Positions 34,594 through 48,600 of a stretch of 64,000 nucleotides of DNA are shown piece by piece (positions within the stretch are counted from its first letter, which is position 1; each line of letters begins with the position of its first letter). Source of the stretch: Serinus canaria (lineage: Eukaryota; Chordata; Aves; Passeriformes; Fringillidae); the NCBI RefSeq assembly GCF_022539315.1, contig NC_066317.1:51130435-51194434 (forward strand), given 5' to 3'. The notes under the pieces are model-generated. The model was not told the origin of the DNA. It did not search any database and worked only from the letters and a program-made list of their open reading frames with translations. The translations under genes were made by a program, and so were the position numbers.

Positions 34594-37500
34594 ATCAGTA
34601 TTATGGTTGAAGTTCTACCTTTATGGAGGGAATCAGTGGACGTATATGTTAAAAAACAAAAAAAAGCCAAAGTCCTAACTACTTCCTATTGCTTCTGTTA
34701 CTGCATTAAATACTGTTCCAACTAATTCCTAATTGAACAGGTGAATTGAACTCCGTGTACCAACCAAAATCTGCAAAGTACTAAAATGAAGTTTACTGTA
34801 ACATCTGCACTGTGGAACTGGGGACTTCTTCCCACCCCCTAACCCAGCAGCTTGAAATAGGGAGAAGCAAAAATGTTCATTTTGAAGAGAAAAATCAGCA
34901 ATTAAATTCAGCAGGGTGGCCTTTCCTTTTACTCGGCTAGTCACGAATAAAGGCAGAAGGCATTTAATATGTCAAAAATAATGGAAACTTTCCCTGGGGA
35001 TATTTTCCATCTTGGCCTTTGCCATGAAGCATTCTCAAGCTCACGTTGCTTTTCACATTGTAGGTTGTTATTGTTAAGGTGGAAACATAAGCAATTAAAA
35101 AGATAATATCCACACTGTTTCCGTGGAGGTCATTAGTGTTCTTCACCATTGTGGTTTTTGTGGTTTTGTTTCTTTTTATACTAATGAAGCCCATTTCCTT
35201 TTTTTCATTTTCTTTTAAATTGTATAACACTAATGCATTAGACTAAGTTCTTCTCATCTCAAGTCTAATGCCATGTAACAGTTTGTTTATACTCTTAGCT
35301 GCCTTAAAATACATAAATAATTAAATAAACAAATAAAAGATGAAACAAAATGGTAATAATGAAAGACCAATTTTTTCACTTATGTCATTAATGGGTAAAT
35401 TTGTTGGCACAGAAGGGGAGATATTGATGACAATGACTGGCAAAGGCAGGTTTCTCTAGCTTAGTGTTTGATAAAATGGTGTTTAATTTACAGCTCTGAC
35501 TTTAAAGACAATGGAGGAGCACACAAAAAATGTAGAAATTATTACCACAGAACAGCACTTGGAAGGAAAAATTAAAGCCACAAGTCAAAGCACAAGGTTT
35601 TCCAAAAAAATAAGTTATAGAGTGACTTTGTTTAAAAAAGAAAAATTTATAGCTAAGCTTTCATTCCCAAGAATAATTTATTTAAATTAGTTTCAAGGGC
35701 CATTTTCCTTATCACTGTTATGGAACAGCACAAATTTTTTCTGTTTCCATTTCATTTTTCATGGTAAAATAAGAAACAGGATTACAGAGTTTAGTCATGT
35801 TTCCAGATTTATCATTGGTACAAGCTACTGCATCACATGAGAAACAGATCCAGATAGTGGATTCCTCAATATTATTGGGTTTTTAATAATTATTTCTTTT
35901 CTTGTGTTCAGGAGATTTTAAAAATCATACCTCTCGAGACTCAAAGCATGGATTAGAAGATCTGATGGGTCATCTGAAAATATAACTAAATAAGAATTAC
36001 ACTATTGGCTCTGTTCCAACAATTCAATATCTTAAACAGCATTTATTCCCTCCCTCGGGGGTTATTTTATACATTACAATGCTTCCTTTGAATGTTCACT
36101 GACAAGTTTTGACCAGCCCAGCTGAAAGAACAAAGCTATATATAAATTGTGCATGCACAAAGGGGTTCTGTCCTTCTTCATAAGTGTATGCTCAATATAA
36201 TATAAAATAAAAATGTATAAGAAGATGCTGCCTTGGCAGCTGAAGCTCTAAGACACAAGTTTTATTCACATGCACACATATATAGCCTTCTCTGAAATTA
36301 TTTGGGCTGTGGTAGCTGAGACCCATGGAAAAAATGGTTTTTTGACATCAGTGTTCATAGAGAAATGTAGAACAGAATTGTGGTCTGAGGATTTGTGGCA
36401 ATCATATAATTGCTGGTATAGAGCAAACCCTGTATTTTGTCTTTCTTGTTATCTGTATGACAAACAGACTTTGATAAGAAAATCTGTTTTTCTCACATCT
36501 ACTACTTTACTAGACTTTGTTCAGTTCCTAATTCATAAACATAAAGAAAAAAAATAGGTATGAATTCTGGAATTCATAATGTTCTTTTATCACATTACAC
36601 TTGAAAAGGGATTATTAAGCCTCAATTCTGTTTGGAGAACTCTGTCCTTAATGCTACCACTCTCCTGACAGCAAGGAAGAAAATTGTACACATAATGCAG
36701 ACTTGATGAGGTTTATTTATTTTCTTATGTAACATCTGGGTAAGAAAGAGACAAGCTAGGCTAAGAAGTCATGTTCTGTCCAATGCTACTTGTTGCATTT
36801 TAAAGGCTTGATTTAAATGAAAACAACCTTTTCTATTAAATCTAATACCACAGTTAGAATCTGAGAGTTAAATTTTTATGTTTTTATGCATGCAGAATAC
36901 CCCAGAGACTAATTCCTGAGTTCAGAGTAATTTAGAGGTGATACATTGACAATTAATATTTCTTTGCAAGCAAGAACACCCAAATAAATACTAAATTGAG
37001 AAACAAATTATTATCTAAGGAGTAGAAAGTCCACCTCCTCCATTCCTTTCTATGCAAGAATGCACCAAAAATAATTCATGTTCTGTCTTAATTTATGCCA
37101 AGTACACTGTGAAAGAACTGAATATAGATCCAGGAATACAAGTAGAACAAATCTTTATTTAAACAGAAACTATGTGGAATTAGAACTATTGCAAATATCA
37201 GGTATACACTGAATTTTTAGTTTTCTGAAATATCAGATATATCTCCTTGGAGACAGTGAAAAGTACTTTGTATAATTGATCTGAATTACAACAATCAGAA
37301 GCTGATGTTCATAGAAAGCCTTTAGTTTCTATTATATCAATAATTTTGATCAAATAATTGGAAAAAAACCCTGAAAGTGTGTTTTGATTCAACCACAAGA
37401 TATTAGTAAAAACTACAAACAATTAGCTCATTCCAGGTCATATAGGAAGTAAGACTAAATATTGTAACAGGCCACAATTGTCTTAAAATGCATTGACATA

Positions 37501-40500
37501 ATGGGAAAATTTACTAAAAAAATAAAAACAATCAAAATGATAGCAGTAAAGTATTACTGATCCAAGACAGCCTTCAGACAAGTGAAAGAGAAAGAAAAGA
37601 AGTACAACATCTTTGGAATGAAGGCAAGTTTAATACTGTGAATAGATTGGCAATAGCTGAGGATAACATTCAAAGTTGGGAACACTCATTGGCTCATATC
37701 AGAGACTGTAACTGTATTCTAATGCAAAAATCATAAAGGAAATATGTCCCCAAATCCCAAATTCTAAAAGTTTCTTTCCACAGAAATGAAGTCAATACTC
37801 TTTGATTAATATATAGGTTTAAATAATTCAGGTGATCTGTCAGGAGCATTAGACCTGGACCCAAAATTATCTCAGTGAGTAACATGACATTTAGATCTCA
37901 CATTCCCAAGGTGGACTGTTTTAATTTAATTTTACATCATATGCAAGTTTTTTTACAAGAGACATAGAGAAATAAGAATCACCAAGATCTTTCAATTCCA
38001 GTTGCTGTTACCATTCATAGACATTCTCAGAGTACAAGTGGTATATAATCTTATGTAAACTACCTACCTACATTTTTGTCCCAAGTACTAAATCCATGAC
38101 TTCAGTTCCTAAAGGCTAAGAAGTTCTGTAGGAAGCATCATTTAAGATTGTCTTCATTTTATACAGTTCCTAAAGTATCAACTAGCAAATTCCAGTCTAC
38201 TGTCAGAGTCAGGCTACATGATTAGTTTTGGTTCTGATCTTTCCTTTTCCAATTCATAGCTTAATAAAAGCTGATAATGTTCTTGTTTGGGCAATATAGA
38301 ATTTATGTACTTGTATGAAGCCAAAAAAGTTGAATTTATTGTTTTCATGTGCTACTGAACCACTGGTTCCTTCTCTAACACAAACTTTATGAAATTCTTT
38401 TCTAAGAATAACACATTTTAACATGACTGGTGAAGAAATTCATTCTGTCTCAGTGTTTTCTTTGGTGAGAAAAGCACAGTAGATATAAAAGTACATGGAT
38501 AAAACAATGTCTAGAAAACAATCCCTATACCTGCATTTCTCAGGCATGCTAAGTAAGCATGGTGCAAGAAATTGCATGAGGTAAAGAGTTAGACCCACAA
38601 AGAAGTCACAAGGAGAAATGTCTGAGTTCTGACTGGCTGTAAGGACTTTGTTGTTGCTAGCTGCACAGATATGGGGAGGGCCCCTCTGAACTGCAACCAA
38701 AACAGAGTTAAAAACTGACTCATTTTAAGTGTTTCCTGGAGAACAGAGTATGCTATCCTAATTATCAAATCAACTGTATTAATTGAACTGAATGGTTCAA
38801 TTAACAATTAATTTATTTTTCCTTAGGAAAAGAAATCTAACTTCTGAAGAACAGTGTAACACAAGATTTAATTATTTAAGCACATAAAGAATGAGGATAT
38901 TGAGAGAACAGAAGTACAAGTCCAAGACCAAATAATACTGCAGTTAAAAATGGCTTCAATAAACAGATGAAGAATACCATTCACACAAGAAATTTATTCT
39001 TTAAATCTTTTTTTCTGATGAATCATACTCCAGACAGAACAAGGGGAGAAGAGATCTGAAGCAGACAAAACTTTTTAAGAAGCTTTACCAAAACCAGAGT
39101 GTGTACTGCAGCTGGGCTTTTAAGAGGCAAGCTAAAGAATCACAAGGGTCTGTGAAGTCAGCATTCTCTAGAAATAAAAGGAATAGGCTAGAATTTTAAC
39201 CAAATAATATAAGAAACCTCCTGGCCCTACATTAATCTTATAAAGGGCTTGAAAGGAGGCCCAGAGGAAGTCAGTTTTAAAACAGATCTTTGTGAGATTA
39301 AAAAAAAAATTAAAAAATTAAAAAAAAAAAGAGGGAAAAAAACCCAAAAAGCGTGAAGTATAGTACAATTATTACAGAACTGGGTTTAGTAGTCCAGGAG
39401 ACCCTATGGTTTATATTTTCTATATAAACTCTCTGAACAAGCTTCTTATAGCAAAAAAAAAAAAAGGGTGATGGGTGGGTGCAGACATGAGAAATATCTT
39501 GTTCAGGATGGTGAGATCCAGTGGGAATCCTACTGTGTCAATCCATGGCCAACCAGAGGCTCTTACATGGACCCATCAGTAGCAGAAGCTCACTTTCAGA
39601 GGGGCCAGGAATTCTGCCATCTTCCAGTCACTGATATTTTAGTCTAGTCCTTAATTAATGTTCATATCAAATTTTTTTTAAAATAATTTTTAGTGATCTG
39701 GGATTTACTTGTTAGATGTGAGGGAACTTCTTTTTAACCACTCATGCTTCTTATCCATCACACTGCTCTTTATTCAGTGAGTGACAGGAAAGATATAGAT
39801 ATCTTTTCCTTCTAATTCTGGTTTTGAATAGACCCAAGCTCTTATACTTTAAAGGAAACTATCCAGAATAAAGTTCTCAAACCTGAATAGCCTAATGTGG
39901 TTCCACTTGTTCAATATGTAGAGGGAGCTGTCACTTGAAACTCAGGTCTTAGTATGTGTAACACATGGATAGGGAATGAACTAAGATTTTCACTGCTAAA
40001 CTGAAGAACTTCACCAAGTCTCTGAAGCTATCCTTTCCTGCTGCTCTTTCCACAGCACTGTTATCTTCCAATGTTTCCTGCAACTTCTGAAAGTCACTCT
40101 ATGCTTAGTGCCTTATTTCCTATCCTTTAGTGCCACCAAATCTCAACACTTTTCAGGACCCTACTGTTCTTTCCTACAAACTTCATTTAACTTTATTTCT
40201 TTTCCTTTCTTTCTGAGATGCTCCAGGCAATTTATCCTCAAATGATGAACTCTGCTTGACACCCTGTAGTCCAGTATTTGTACATCATATTGCAGCCCAG
40301 TAACTTCAATGGGGTTTTTTTCAGGTAGGTATCTGTGTCCAATTTAAATTCTACTTGCCTAAGGGTTTTCCCTGTTGGAACTGTTATAATCTGTCATGCC
40401 TGTACAAGTGACATTTTCTTGTTTAACCTTGACCCATATCCCAGTGAATACAATTTGAGTGATTTTTAAAATATCATCAACTTTCTAATAATATGGTCTG

Positions 40501-43500
40501 GAATTATTTATAAATCCTTAAACTCTATAAGATATGATGCAGAATTATTGGATGTGACAGGACATCTAAAAGACTTGCCCTTAATTCCTATGCCCTAGAA
40601 GCTAAGAAATTCTGAAAAAAAGCTAAGAGATTGAAAATAAAAAGAGGGGTTTGTCACTGACATACACAATATAGGAACGTTGCAAAGATCTCCTTGAAGA
40701 AAATAATACATGTAAGCTTTTGAAATTATGGTAACTTTTCTCAGCCTACCTATCACTCCTCCCTTTCTTTTTTTTTCCTTTATCAGACAGACTTCTAACA
40801 TTTTTTTGGCTTTTTTCTCATGATTTTCACATCTGAGGATCTTTCATGTGAAAAGTTGCGCCAGGCTTTTTTAACTATTATCCTCCCTTCTGATTTTATT
40901 TTAAACATTTCTTGATCCTGTATTAAAAAGCACCACTGATTCACAAAAAAAATTCTTTGTGTTATATTCCTCTGTTGGAGACAAGCAAAAAACTTGTCAG
41001 TCTTCAGGCATCAGAAGCAAAAACTAAGTGATTCTTAACCTAGCTTGACTGATTTTTTGACCCTCCTAATTATAAACCTTAAATATTAAATATTTGCTGC
41101 AAGCTAATCACGTTTATATGACCCTGAAGTAGTAGCACTGTCCTGAGCTTTCTGCCAATATAGAAGATGGATGGTTTTACATTTAATTTATTTATTCAAA
41201 TTGTTATTCTCTTCCCTTGTGAAATGGAAATAAATGGTATGAAGATTCTCTATCTTGGAGCAAAGTAAAATAAATTATTCTGAGTGTCCTGATATACATT
41301 TCCAAGTGTGAAAACTTGCTGGTAAAGCATTTGAGAGACATTGTTGCTGAATTAGATATGATGTGTAAATATTTTTCCCTGTTGAAGGAACCCTTTAGAA
41401 AGCCTCACTCCTAAGATATTTTGGGATGTTATTGATTTTAGAGACATTGATATGTTTCTTTATGTTCTCTGCCAAAAAAACTAGTGCAATACCTGAGTAG
41501 CTATGGATTTTATCTATAAAAACCTGAATAAGTAAAAGTATATGCCCATCTAAACTATTGCAGCTTTATAATATTTACCAAAAAAAATCTTTGAAGATAT
41601 ATAGCCCACCTTTAAGTTTAATACCTACGAGATTTTGCATTCTGTCACTCTGTGTTTTGGTAGGGACTATGTTCTTTATAGGCTTCTCTTTTATGCCACT
41701 TTCATAAACGGATGTTTTCCATAAAATATTCAAACTCTGTTCTGATCAGTAACCTTAATGACACAGGAATCCTTACAATGTGATTTCTAAAAGTAACAAA
41801 ACCTATTTTCATTCATATTTCTCCATATTTCTCCTATTATATGAGAGTATATAAAAGGCAAAACTACTGTCTATACTTTCCCTGCATATTAATAAGTTCA
41901 AAAAATCTATTTTGTGTGAAAGAATTTGGTTTTGAAACAGCTTTATGATATTGCTTGTCTGCATTTTGAATGGTTTAAAAGAAAATAATATCACATGAAA
42001 GTAATAATAAAATTCTTGCAAATAAGGTCATATTCCTTTAAGCCTGAAAAGAATTGCTTTTGCATTAAGAAAGACAAAACCAGAATAAATTAATCCATTA
42101 AAGCTCATAATGGTGGCCACTTCCAGTCCACTTATGGGTTTAATGGCTTTTAAATGCTCATGCTATGTGGAATTTGTAAAACTATCATAAAATGTAGTGA
42201 ATATATGTGTCCTCATTAATTAAGTACTTGGAAAAAAGAAAAAAGAAAAACAAGAGTATACTTGTGTTAGGTATACCAAAACATTCTGGAGACTTGATAA
42301 TTTGATCACCCCAAGTAAATTGAATGTGTTTGGTAGAATTCACAACCTAAAGTAGGATGATTTCATGAAGATACTCAGGAGAAATTCTTTCCCTTATAAT
42401 TTATCTGTCAAACCTGCATTATTTGATGACAGCACATAATTCCAAAAAATATGAATATTGATATAAAGATTTTGAGTTATGAAGAATCCATTGTTTAAAT
42501 GCCATTGTTTTTAACACATTTTATTTGCAATAATAATAAAGCCTATTGAAAGCAACTTAGTCTGCAATCAGCGTTATCAAGTCAAATTTCAGGAGATTCC
42601 ATTGAGTATAAAAGAGGAGTATTAAATACCAAACTTAAATGTGATTCCCTTTTTGCTGCTCCTTACCAGAATTTAGGATACAATTCAGCTTAACTCCAGT
42701 TTGAAATCCCCTGGAATTTTTTTGTCAGAATTTCAGGCTCTGTCTAGTTATGTATTTTTGTTGCTAGTGTCAAAGTTCTGTGCCACTGGAGCACATCTAG
42801 GCTCATTTTATGCAGCATATAAACTAAACCAAACTTTGATATCTAAAACTGTTGTATGTACAGATTCATGAAACTTCTGGAATTAATACCAAAGCCAATC
42901 AGAAGTCCATACTTGAAAAATAAGTTCTCTGAGGTTTAAAGCAGTCTCCACTCAAGGACTGCAAATTGAATTCACTCCTTTTGTTTATGGAGTTTTTTTA
43001 AAGGAGCATAATTTTATATTGACATATAAACAAATATACATAGACTTTGCTATCCCTTATTTTACTGCACCCTCATGCAGCTGCATACTGTAGGTTTATT
43101 TGACTTTTGAAATTTTATATGTTGTACTTCTTCAATATAATAATGATACTTCTGTGTATCTTACTATTGCCCAGAAACAATGAAAACAAAAATTCTCTGT
43201 GCCTTAAACCCCTGCTTCTTCCAATTTCATCATGATTGACATGAATGATTCCATTTTCAACTAAATATCACTAGAAAAGTTCCAGCAGGAAATAGTAGTC
43301 TGTGTCCCAGAAGATAGAAGGTTTTCTGGACTCAAAAGGTGCTTAAAAAGGTTGGATTTGCCAGCCAGTATCTTATGTGAGTGTTGAAAATTCATTTTAA
43401 GCTAATGATATGCAAAGTGGTCTCGCTAGGAAGTGCAGTTTTCACTCATATAGATTTACAATCTCATTTACTTGTGTAGACTCACTAATCTGATTGTAAT

Positions 43501-44469
43501 CATGTTACTTATCTCTAAATTTTGTGTATGGCAGCTGTACATCAGAAATAATATACAGGTGGGACTATCATATATTAAATCAATTTAATCACATTTAAAT
43601 ATTTCAAGGTTTGGTCTTCTGTAAAAACCTGGTTCTTAAACAAGCACCTTCAAAAAATAACAAACTCATAGTTACATACTTATTTCTAAGCAAGGTTAAA
43701 ATATTTTAACATTAAAATTGACCTTAAAAATAATATAATTATTGCTCACAATTAAGTAGACTCATCCAGCTGTTCGATTTCTTTGTGATAGAAGAATTGC
43801 AATGCTCATTGAATTAAATATATTTTCCCACCTATTCAAGGGGAAATTACAGTCTTTAATTCATTTATAGTTATAATTTGATATTTCACATTCATAGAAA
43901 CATGAATATATTCTCTCACATGTATTCAGAGCACCTAATTAGATTTCATCTTGATTGGTTACTGGCCAAAGGGACTTGGATCTGGAACCCAGTAAAACTA
44001 CTTCAATTCCTTGCACAACTTCCAGTGTACCTTAATTTTCTAAGGCATTATCATTTGTAGCAATGAAAATTCTGACAGGCATTCTTCCAGGGGCTGCTGC
44101 TGCTTGATATCAGGGTAGTCTTCTGTGGCAGTAAGACAGGTAGTACTTCAGGTGAGACAATCCCCATCTTGGCTGTCAGTCCTTTCTCCATTGTCCATCT
44201 TCATGACATTTGCTGTGAGCATCCCATGTCTGGGCCTATGTCTCTGGAATAGTGATAAGTATTGCTTTAAGAATTTATGTCCTTTAAGAGCACTATGTTT
44301 AAGAAATATTTTATAGTAAACAGAATGAAATGATTTTGTGAAGAAAAGAATTTACATATTCTCTTCAGAAATTAATAAATGCATTCAATATAACATTGTG
44401 TCTATATAAGTAGGTTTTTGCATATCTAAAGCTGAAGGACTTTATATGCCATTTTGTAGTAATATTGAT
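34594..44469. other. Unique AT-rich non-coding stretch (about 10 kb)
   Basis: The largest repeat-poor part of the window. No gene was recognised and no frame exceeds 95 codons. It contains a simple A-rich tract (39300-39350), a second A-run near 39453, a 10-bp hairpin (38779-38804) and small AT palindromes. About 39480-39640 and 40010-40270 are less AT-rich but match nothing I know. Confidence 0.55.
39300..39350. repeat. Simple A-rich tract
   Basis: Runs of A of up to 13 bases broken by TT, GAGGG and CCC. It is low complexity, and I see no retrocopy body beside it. Confidence 0.85.
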
Positions 44470-45294
44470 AGAGTTGCCAAATCTAGGATCAAGAGATTAA
44501 GGCTGTCACTGGGTACAACCAGTAGCACATGTTCTCAGCAGGCACACACAGTACATGTACACAGCACATGCTACCTTGTGTACAGAGCCAGCCACACTGA
44601 TCAGCACACGCAGGCACATGCAGCACTTGCACAAGCACAAACACCACCAACACCCTCACCCCATTCCTTTCTCTGGCTGACCAGGATAAAGATCCAATAA
44701 TGGGAAGAGACACAAGTATATAGTATTCATTTATCCGGTGTGTGGGATCTGCTGCCCCTGGATGCCAATATTCCCACTTGGTAGCATCTGGCCATGCCAC
44801 CTTGAAGGCCATAGCCCCACTCCAGCTGCAGCTGTTTAGACCTGCACTCACACACCTACATATATGTATCCTTTCAAATGAAGAGGTGCTAGATACACCA
44901 GTCCTGAACCTTCCTGCTCCCCTGTTGCCTTTCACCAAGATATTCATGTACCCAAGGAGGTCCCACAGTCAATCAGAGCCCACCTGTGTGTGTGTCTGGT
45001 CCCACTTACTCCCCAGTGAGGCTGACCTGATGTTCCTTTGTGATCACACAGACTTGTGCACAAAACCTCATCATTCTTGCAGGTGACCCAGACACAGAGA
45101 CTCTGGCACTCCGGTCACTGGCTCTTAGACATCCCATACACACACATAAGCACATTAAAAGAGCCCTTCACCCAAGAAAATAGTTAAAATTTAATGAGAA
45201 AACAAGATAGACTGTGGTGAGAGAGTGCATGGCATGGTCAGGCAAGGGCACTGCCCAGCACTGTGCAAGTGCAAATCCTCTTCTACTTCCTACA
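44470..45294. other. GC-richer repeat-like block, unclassified
   Basis: About 800 bp stand out from the AT-rich surroundings, with CA/TG-rich words such as GGCACACACAGTACATGTAC near 44540 and short CACACA runs near 44850 and 45140. The texture resembles an avian LTR or other interspersed repeat, and a CR1 abuts its right edge, but I cannot place it in a family. It contains the longest open frame of the window (152 codons, minus strand, 44489-44947). That frame is cysteine-, valine- and serine-rich in the part covering the CA/TG-rich words, has no domain, and is judged a by-product of the repeat. An ATTAAA lies on the minus strand near 45193-45198. Confidence 0.4.
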
Positions 45295-45672
45295 CCTATG
45301 GAGAACCAGCCTTATGAGGAGCAGCTGAGGGGGCTGGGGTTGTTTAGCCTCAGGGGACACCTAATTGCTTGCTACACCTACCTGAAAGAAAGTTGTAGTA
45401 AGGTGGGGATCAGCCTCTTCTCCCAAGTTAAAAATGACAGGACTAGAAGAAAGAGCATAGAGCTGTGCCAGGGAAGGTTTAGTTTGGACATAAGGAAAAA
45501 GTCCTTCACTGAGAGGGTTATCCAACATTGGAACAAACTTCCTAGGGAAGTGACTGAGTTGGCATCCTGGAGGTGTTTTAAAAGGTGTGTAGGTATTATG
45601 GTTAGGGACATGGCATAGTGGTGGACTTGGAAGTTTTAGGTTATTCCAGCCTAAATTATTTTCTGAGCTACT
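45295..45672 (+). mobile_element. CR1 LINE 3' fragment, plus strand
   Basis: A 5'-truncated CR1 starting in 'CCAGCCTTATGAGGAGCAG', running through the end of ORF2 and a short 3' UTR ('GTGGTGGACTTGGAAGTTTT' at 45620-45639), then 'CCAGCCTAAATTATTTTCTG'. Compared with the family sequence I recall, about 30 bases of 3' UTR are missing after 45645, and the terminal tail repeat is lost or very worn. Its subfamily looks different from the copies at 18014 and 33345. Confidence 0.9.
45298..45618 (+). pseudogene. CR1 ORF2 C-terminus, frame still open
   Basis: About 106 codons are uninterrupted up to the normal ORF2 stop (TAG, 45616-45618). Blocks typical of the CR1 ORF2 tail are present in order: QPYEEQLRGLGLFSL, LFSQVKNDRTRRKS, QGRFSLDIRKKSFTERV, HWNKLPREV and RDMA. 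This region lies downstream of the reverse transcriptase catalytic core, so it has no activity alone. The open frame extends upstream into the unrelated block to a chance ATG at 45214, giving 134 codons. That fusion is most likely accidental. The intact frame suggests a comparatively recent insertion or luck over a short length. Confidence 0.88.
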
Positions 45673-48600
45673 CCCCAAAACACCTCAGGTACCCTTTCCT
45701 CTCCTTTCATCCTTCTCTGAACATCTCATTGTCTTGTAAAATTCCCAAATGTCCTTCTGCTGCATCCCATCACAAGTCCCATACCCCTGTAAGCAACAAC
45801 CTCCCTTTTAGTCCAAAAAGTAAACCAGAAGGAGAAGCATTAAGAATAGGAAAAAATTCATTATACCTTTAATCTAAAGGTTTTGTGTTGCAAAAGACAA
45901 ATTATTTGTTAGTAATATAAACTAATACAAAGGGACATTCACCTAGAAAATATAGCTAAATAAAAATAGAGATTGATTATTGAAATTTAAGGATTTATAC
46001 ACAGAGCAATTTGGAAAGTGACTTTAATTAACCTAGGTTTATATTACACAGTAAAGCTAGTAGAGTTAGATCAGTCAAACAGATTGTGGACAGCAATCTC
46101 TGTACCTGGCATGCAGGTGGAAGACCCTTGTTGCAGTTATGCCCTCCAGCTGCTCATTATTACCCTTCTGCCAGCAGAACTGGGAGGGCAGTCACCTCCA
46201 GCAGAGTGGTTCCTGTGATTGATCCCTCTTCCTCTTCAGGCAAAAGCAGCCAGGTAAACACAAGCAATTTAAATGGTTGGCTTGAGGCTCAGGAAAGACA
46301 TCCTATTTCACATCTAGCTGTGCTGGTAGCTATTGTTCCTGGTCATCTCTGTGCTGGAGACTATGCCACTCAGGATGTCCAACCAAGCACTAGATATCTC
46401 ACGACTGCTTCTAAGACAGGCAAGCTGAGATCTATGTATGCACATTTTAAACCCACTTGTTAACCTGTTGGTAGCAGATCTTCTGTTAATCTCAGTTATA
46501 AACAGCCTGGTGTGTTTTTCTGTATCATTTGGAAACATCACTGGCTTTGCTCTGAATGTGGATTAGACAGAATTTGCCAGAAACACTTTACCAGCTGAGC
46601 TGTGAAAAGGGGTAAGCTACAGCCAGTGAAAAAGGGAGAGCTTGATGCTGCTATATCAGCACCTGCAGAGGTGTCTCTTCATAGCTTTAGGCAGTTAAGA
46701 GGGGCAAGAGATGTGATTCCTGATTGTCATAGTTTCGTTCACAAGTGGAGAGGCTTTACAGACACCAATTATAAAGCTTCTTTAGTTCTGTTTGAGCTGA
46801 ATGATAAAAAGACCTTCTTGAATTGTATAGTGTGCTTTTTCATCTGTGTTAGTATCATGCTGCCAGTAAAACATTTGATGTTGCACCAGATCTCAGGTTC
46901 CAAATGTACTACCTGAATGAATGTTCTAAATAAAAGAAAACCTTAGTGAAAGCATTATATAACAAGACATTTTTATTTGCATTCTATTAGCTGCTGGAGC
47001 TAATTTTTAAATGTGAGGCTGTTAGGAAGCAATCTGCAGGTATTGCCAAACGTGCCTCCTAATAAACTCCAGACCCTCCAGAATGTAAGGAGCAGCTGTT
47101 CAGCTTGATGTGCTTTTAAACAAAGGAAAATGTTTTTCAGGATTAATATAACCTCTATTTTTATTAAGAAAGCAACTTAGAAAGAGAAAGCTGTGTTTGT
47201 GATATGTATTGTGAAATCCTAAGTATTTGTGACACACTGAACAAAAAGATAGATTTTTCTAGAACTGAGTGTAAATGCATTAACTATAAATATGTTCATT
47301 TTGTAACTGTGTTAAAACTGCTGCTAGTCAGCAGCATTACCTTGCTCTGAAAGGACTTAACAAACCAGACCTTTTAGTGAAGCCTCTTCCAGCCACAGAA
47401 CCAGGAGAGGCTGGACAGAGGCACGGAGTTCAGCTGCCATGCTGATGTGCAAGAAAGGCCATCCCTTTGGCCAGGTTTTTCAACACCTTAGGTCAGTGTG
47501 GTACCACAGTGCACTCCCTGCACTTGCCAGTGGTACAAAGAGGCTGTGACTCCAGTCAGTGATCCTTTGACTCAAAGGAATATCATTCAGTTAAATATAC
47601 TGAGCATTCCTTTAGCACCACTTCAAAAATTGTAAGAAACTTACATGAGCTGAAGTAAACAAGTAAAGAGGCAAGACGGATACAGTAGGGTAATGGTCAG
47701 ACATTTTTCTGCTAGGGTTGTAAACAGGAACTTAAGCTGACATCTTCATTGATAAGTTGTGGTGTTTACATGAATGAAATCAAGGTGGTACTTGTAGATT
47801 AAAATGCATTGTAACCACACAGTCATTTTGTCATATAGAAATACTCATTTTTTTAAGTTTAGCTTGCTGTGGCATCATTTAGAAAATTCTAGTTTTATTG
47901 GTGCTCATGTCCCCATTACAATATAACCACAAATGAAGTCATTTATATCTTGATATCCTTAAATGCATTTCTCTAATAACCCCAAGAGTTGAATGGCAGT
48001 GAATTATGATATTGTCCACAAGGGTCCCAGGATGAGGGAAGAGACGAGAAAGTCCTTGAAGATAAGCTACAATAAAAACTTCATATTGAAAATATAAATG
48101 CTGAAAAATTTACTGAATTATTTAGTCCTATATACCATTGCTAGTTACATGAGTGTCAGGTTAAATTTTACCACGGTTACTTCAACTTCTGTAGTCTGAT
48201 GTTAATCTTCGCTCTGTAATCTGTTAAAATCAGAGCCACTATAATTATCTTCCTCATCTCTCATTTCTTCTGTAACACATCAATGAAGAGTCCAGGCATT
48301 GATGCCCTCTCCTATAGTGCATTAGATATAAGATCTTCATCTTCTTCAAGACCTTATACAATTTAGACCAAATTTTTGATACCTCTTTATCTTTGCAGCA
48401 CCACAGATAAAAGTCTTAATGTTCTGTTCTGTCTAGAAATTCTTCTTCAAAATTCAATGCTGATTCAGTTGTATGCACTATACTCCTTATTCCAAATTTT
48501 TCTAATTCAAAACTTCAAAAAATATGAAATTCTTCAGTGAAGTTGTTAACAATTATGACAATAAGAGGGAAGAATCCTAGAACTTTATTTAGCTATGTAC

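Noticed and set aside
44489..44947. 152-codon minus-strand open frame as a gene
   Set aside because: It lies in a repeat-like GC-richer block, reads CA/TG-rich words as cysteine-, valine- and serine-rich protein, and shows no domain or signal peptide that I can support.
46086..46463. 125-codon plus-strand frame as an exon or gene
   Set aside because: No recognised domain. A splice-like CAG/GTAAAC nearby (46238-46258) is of the kind found by chance.
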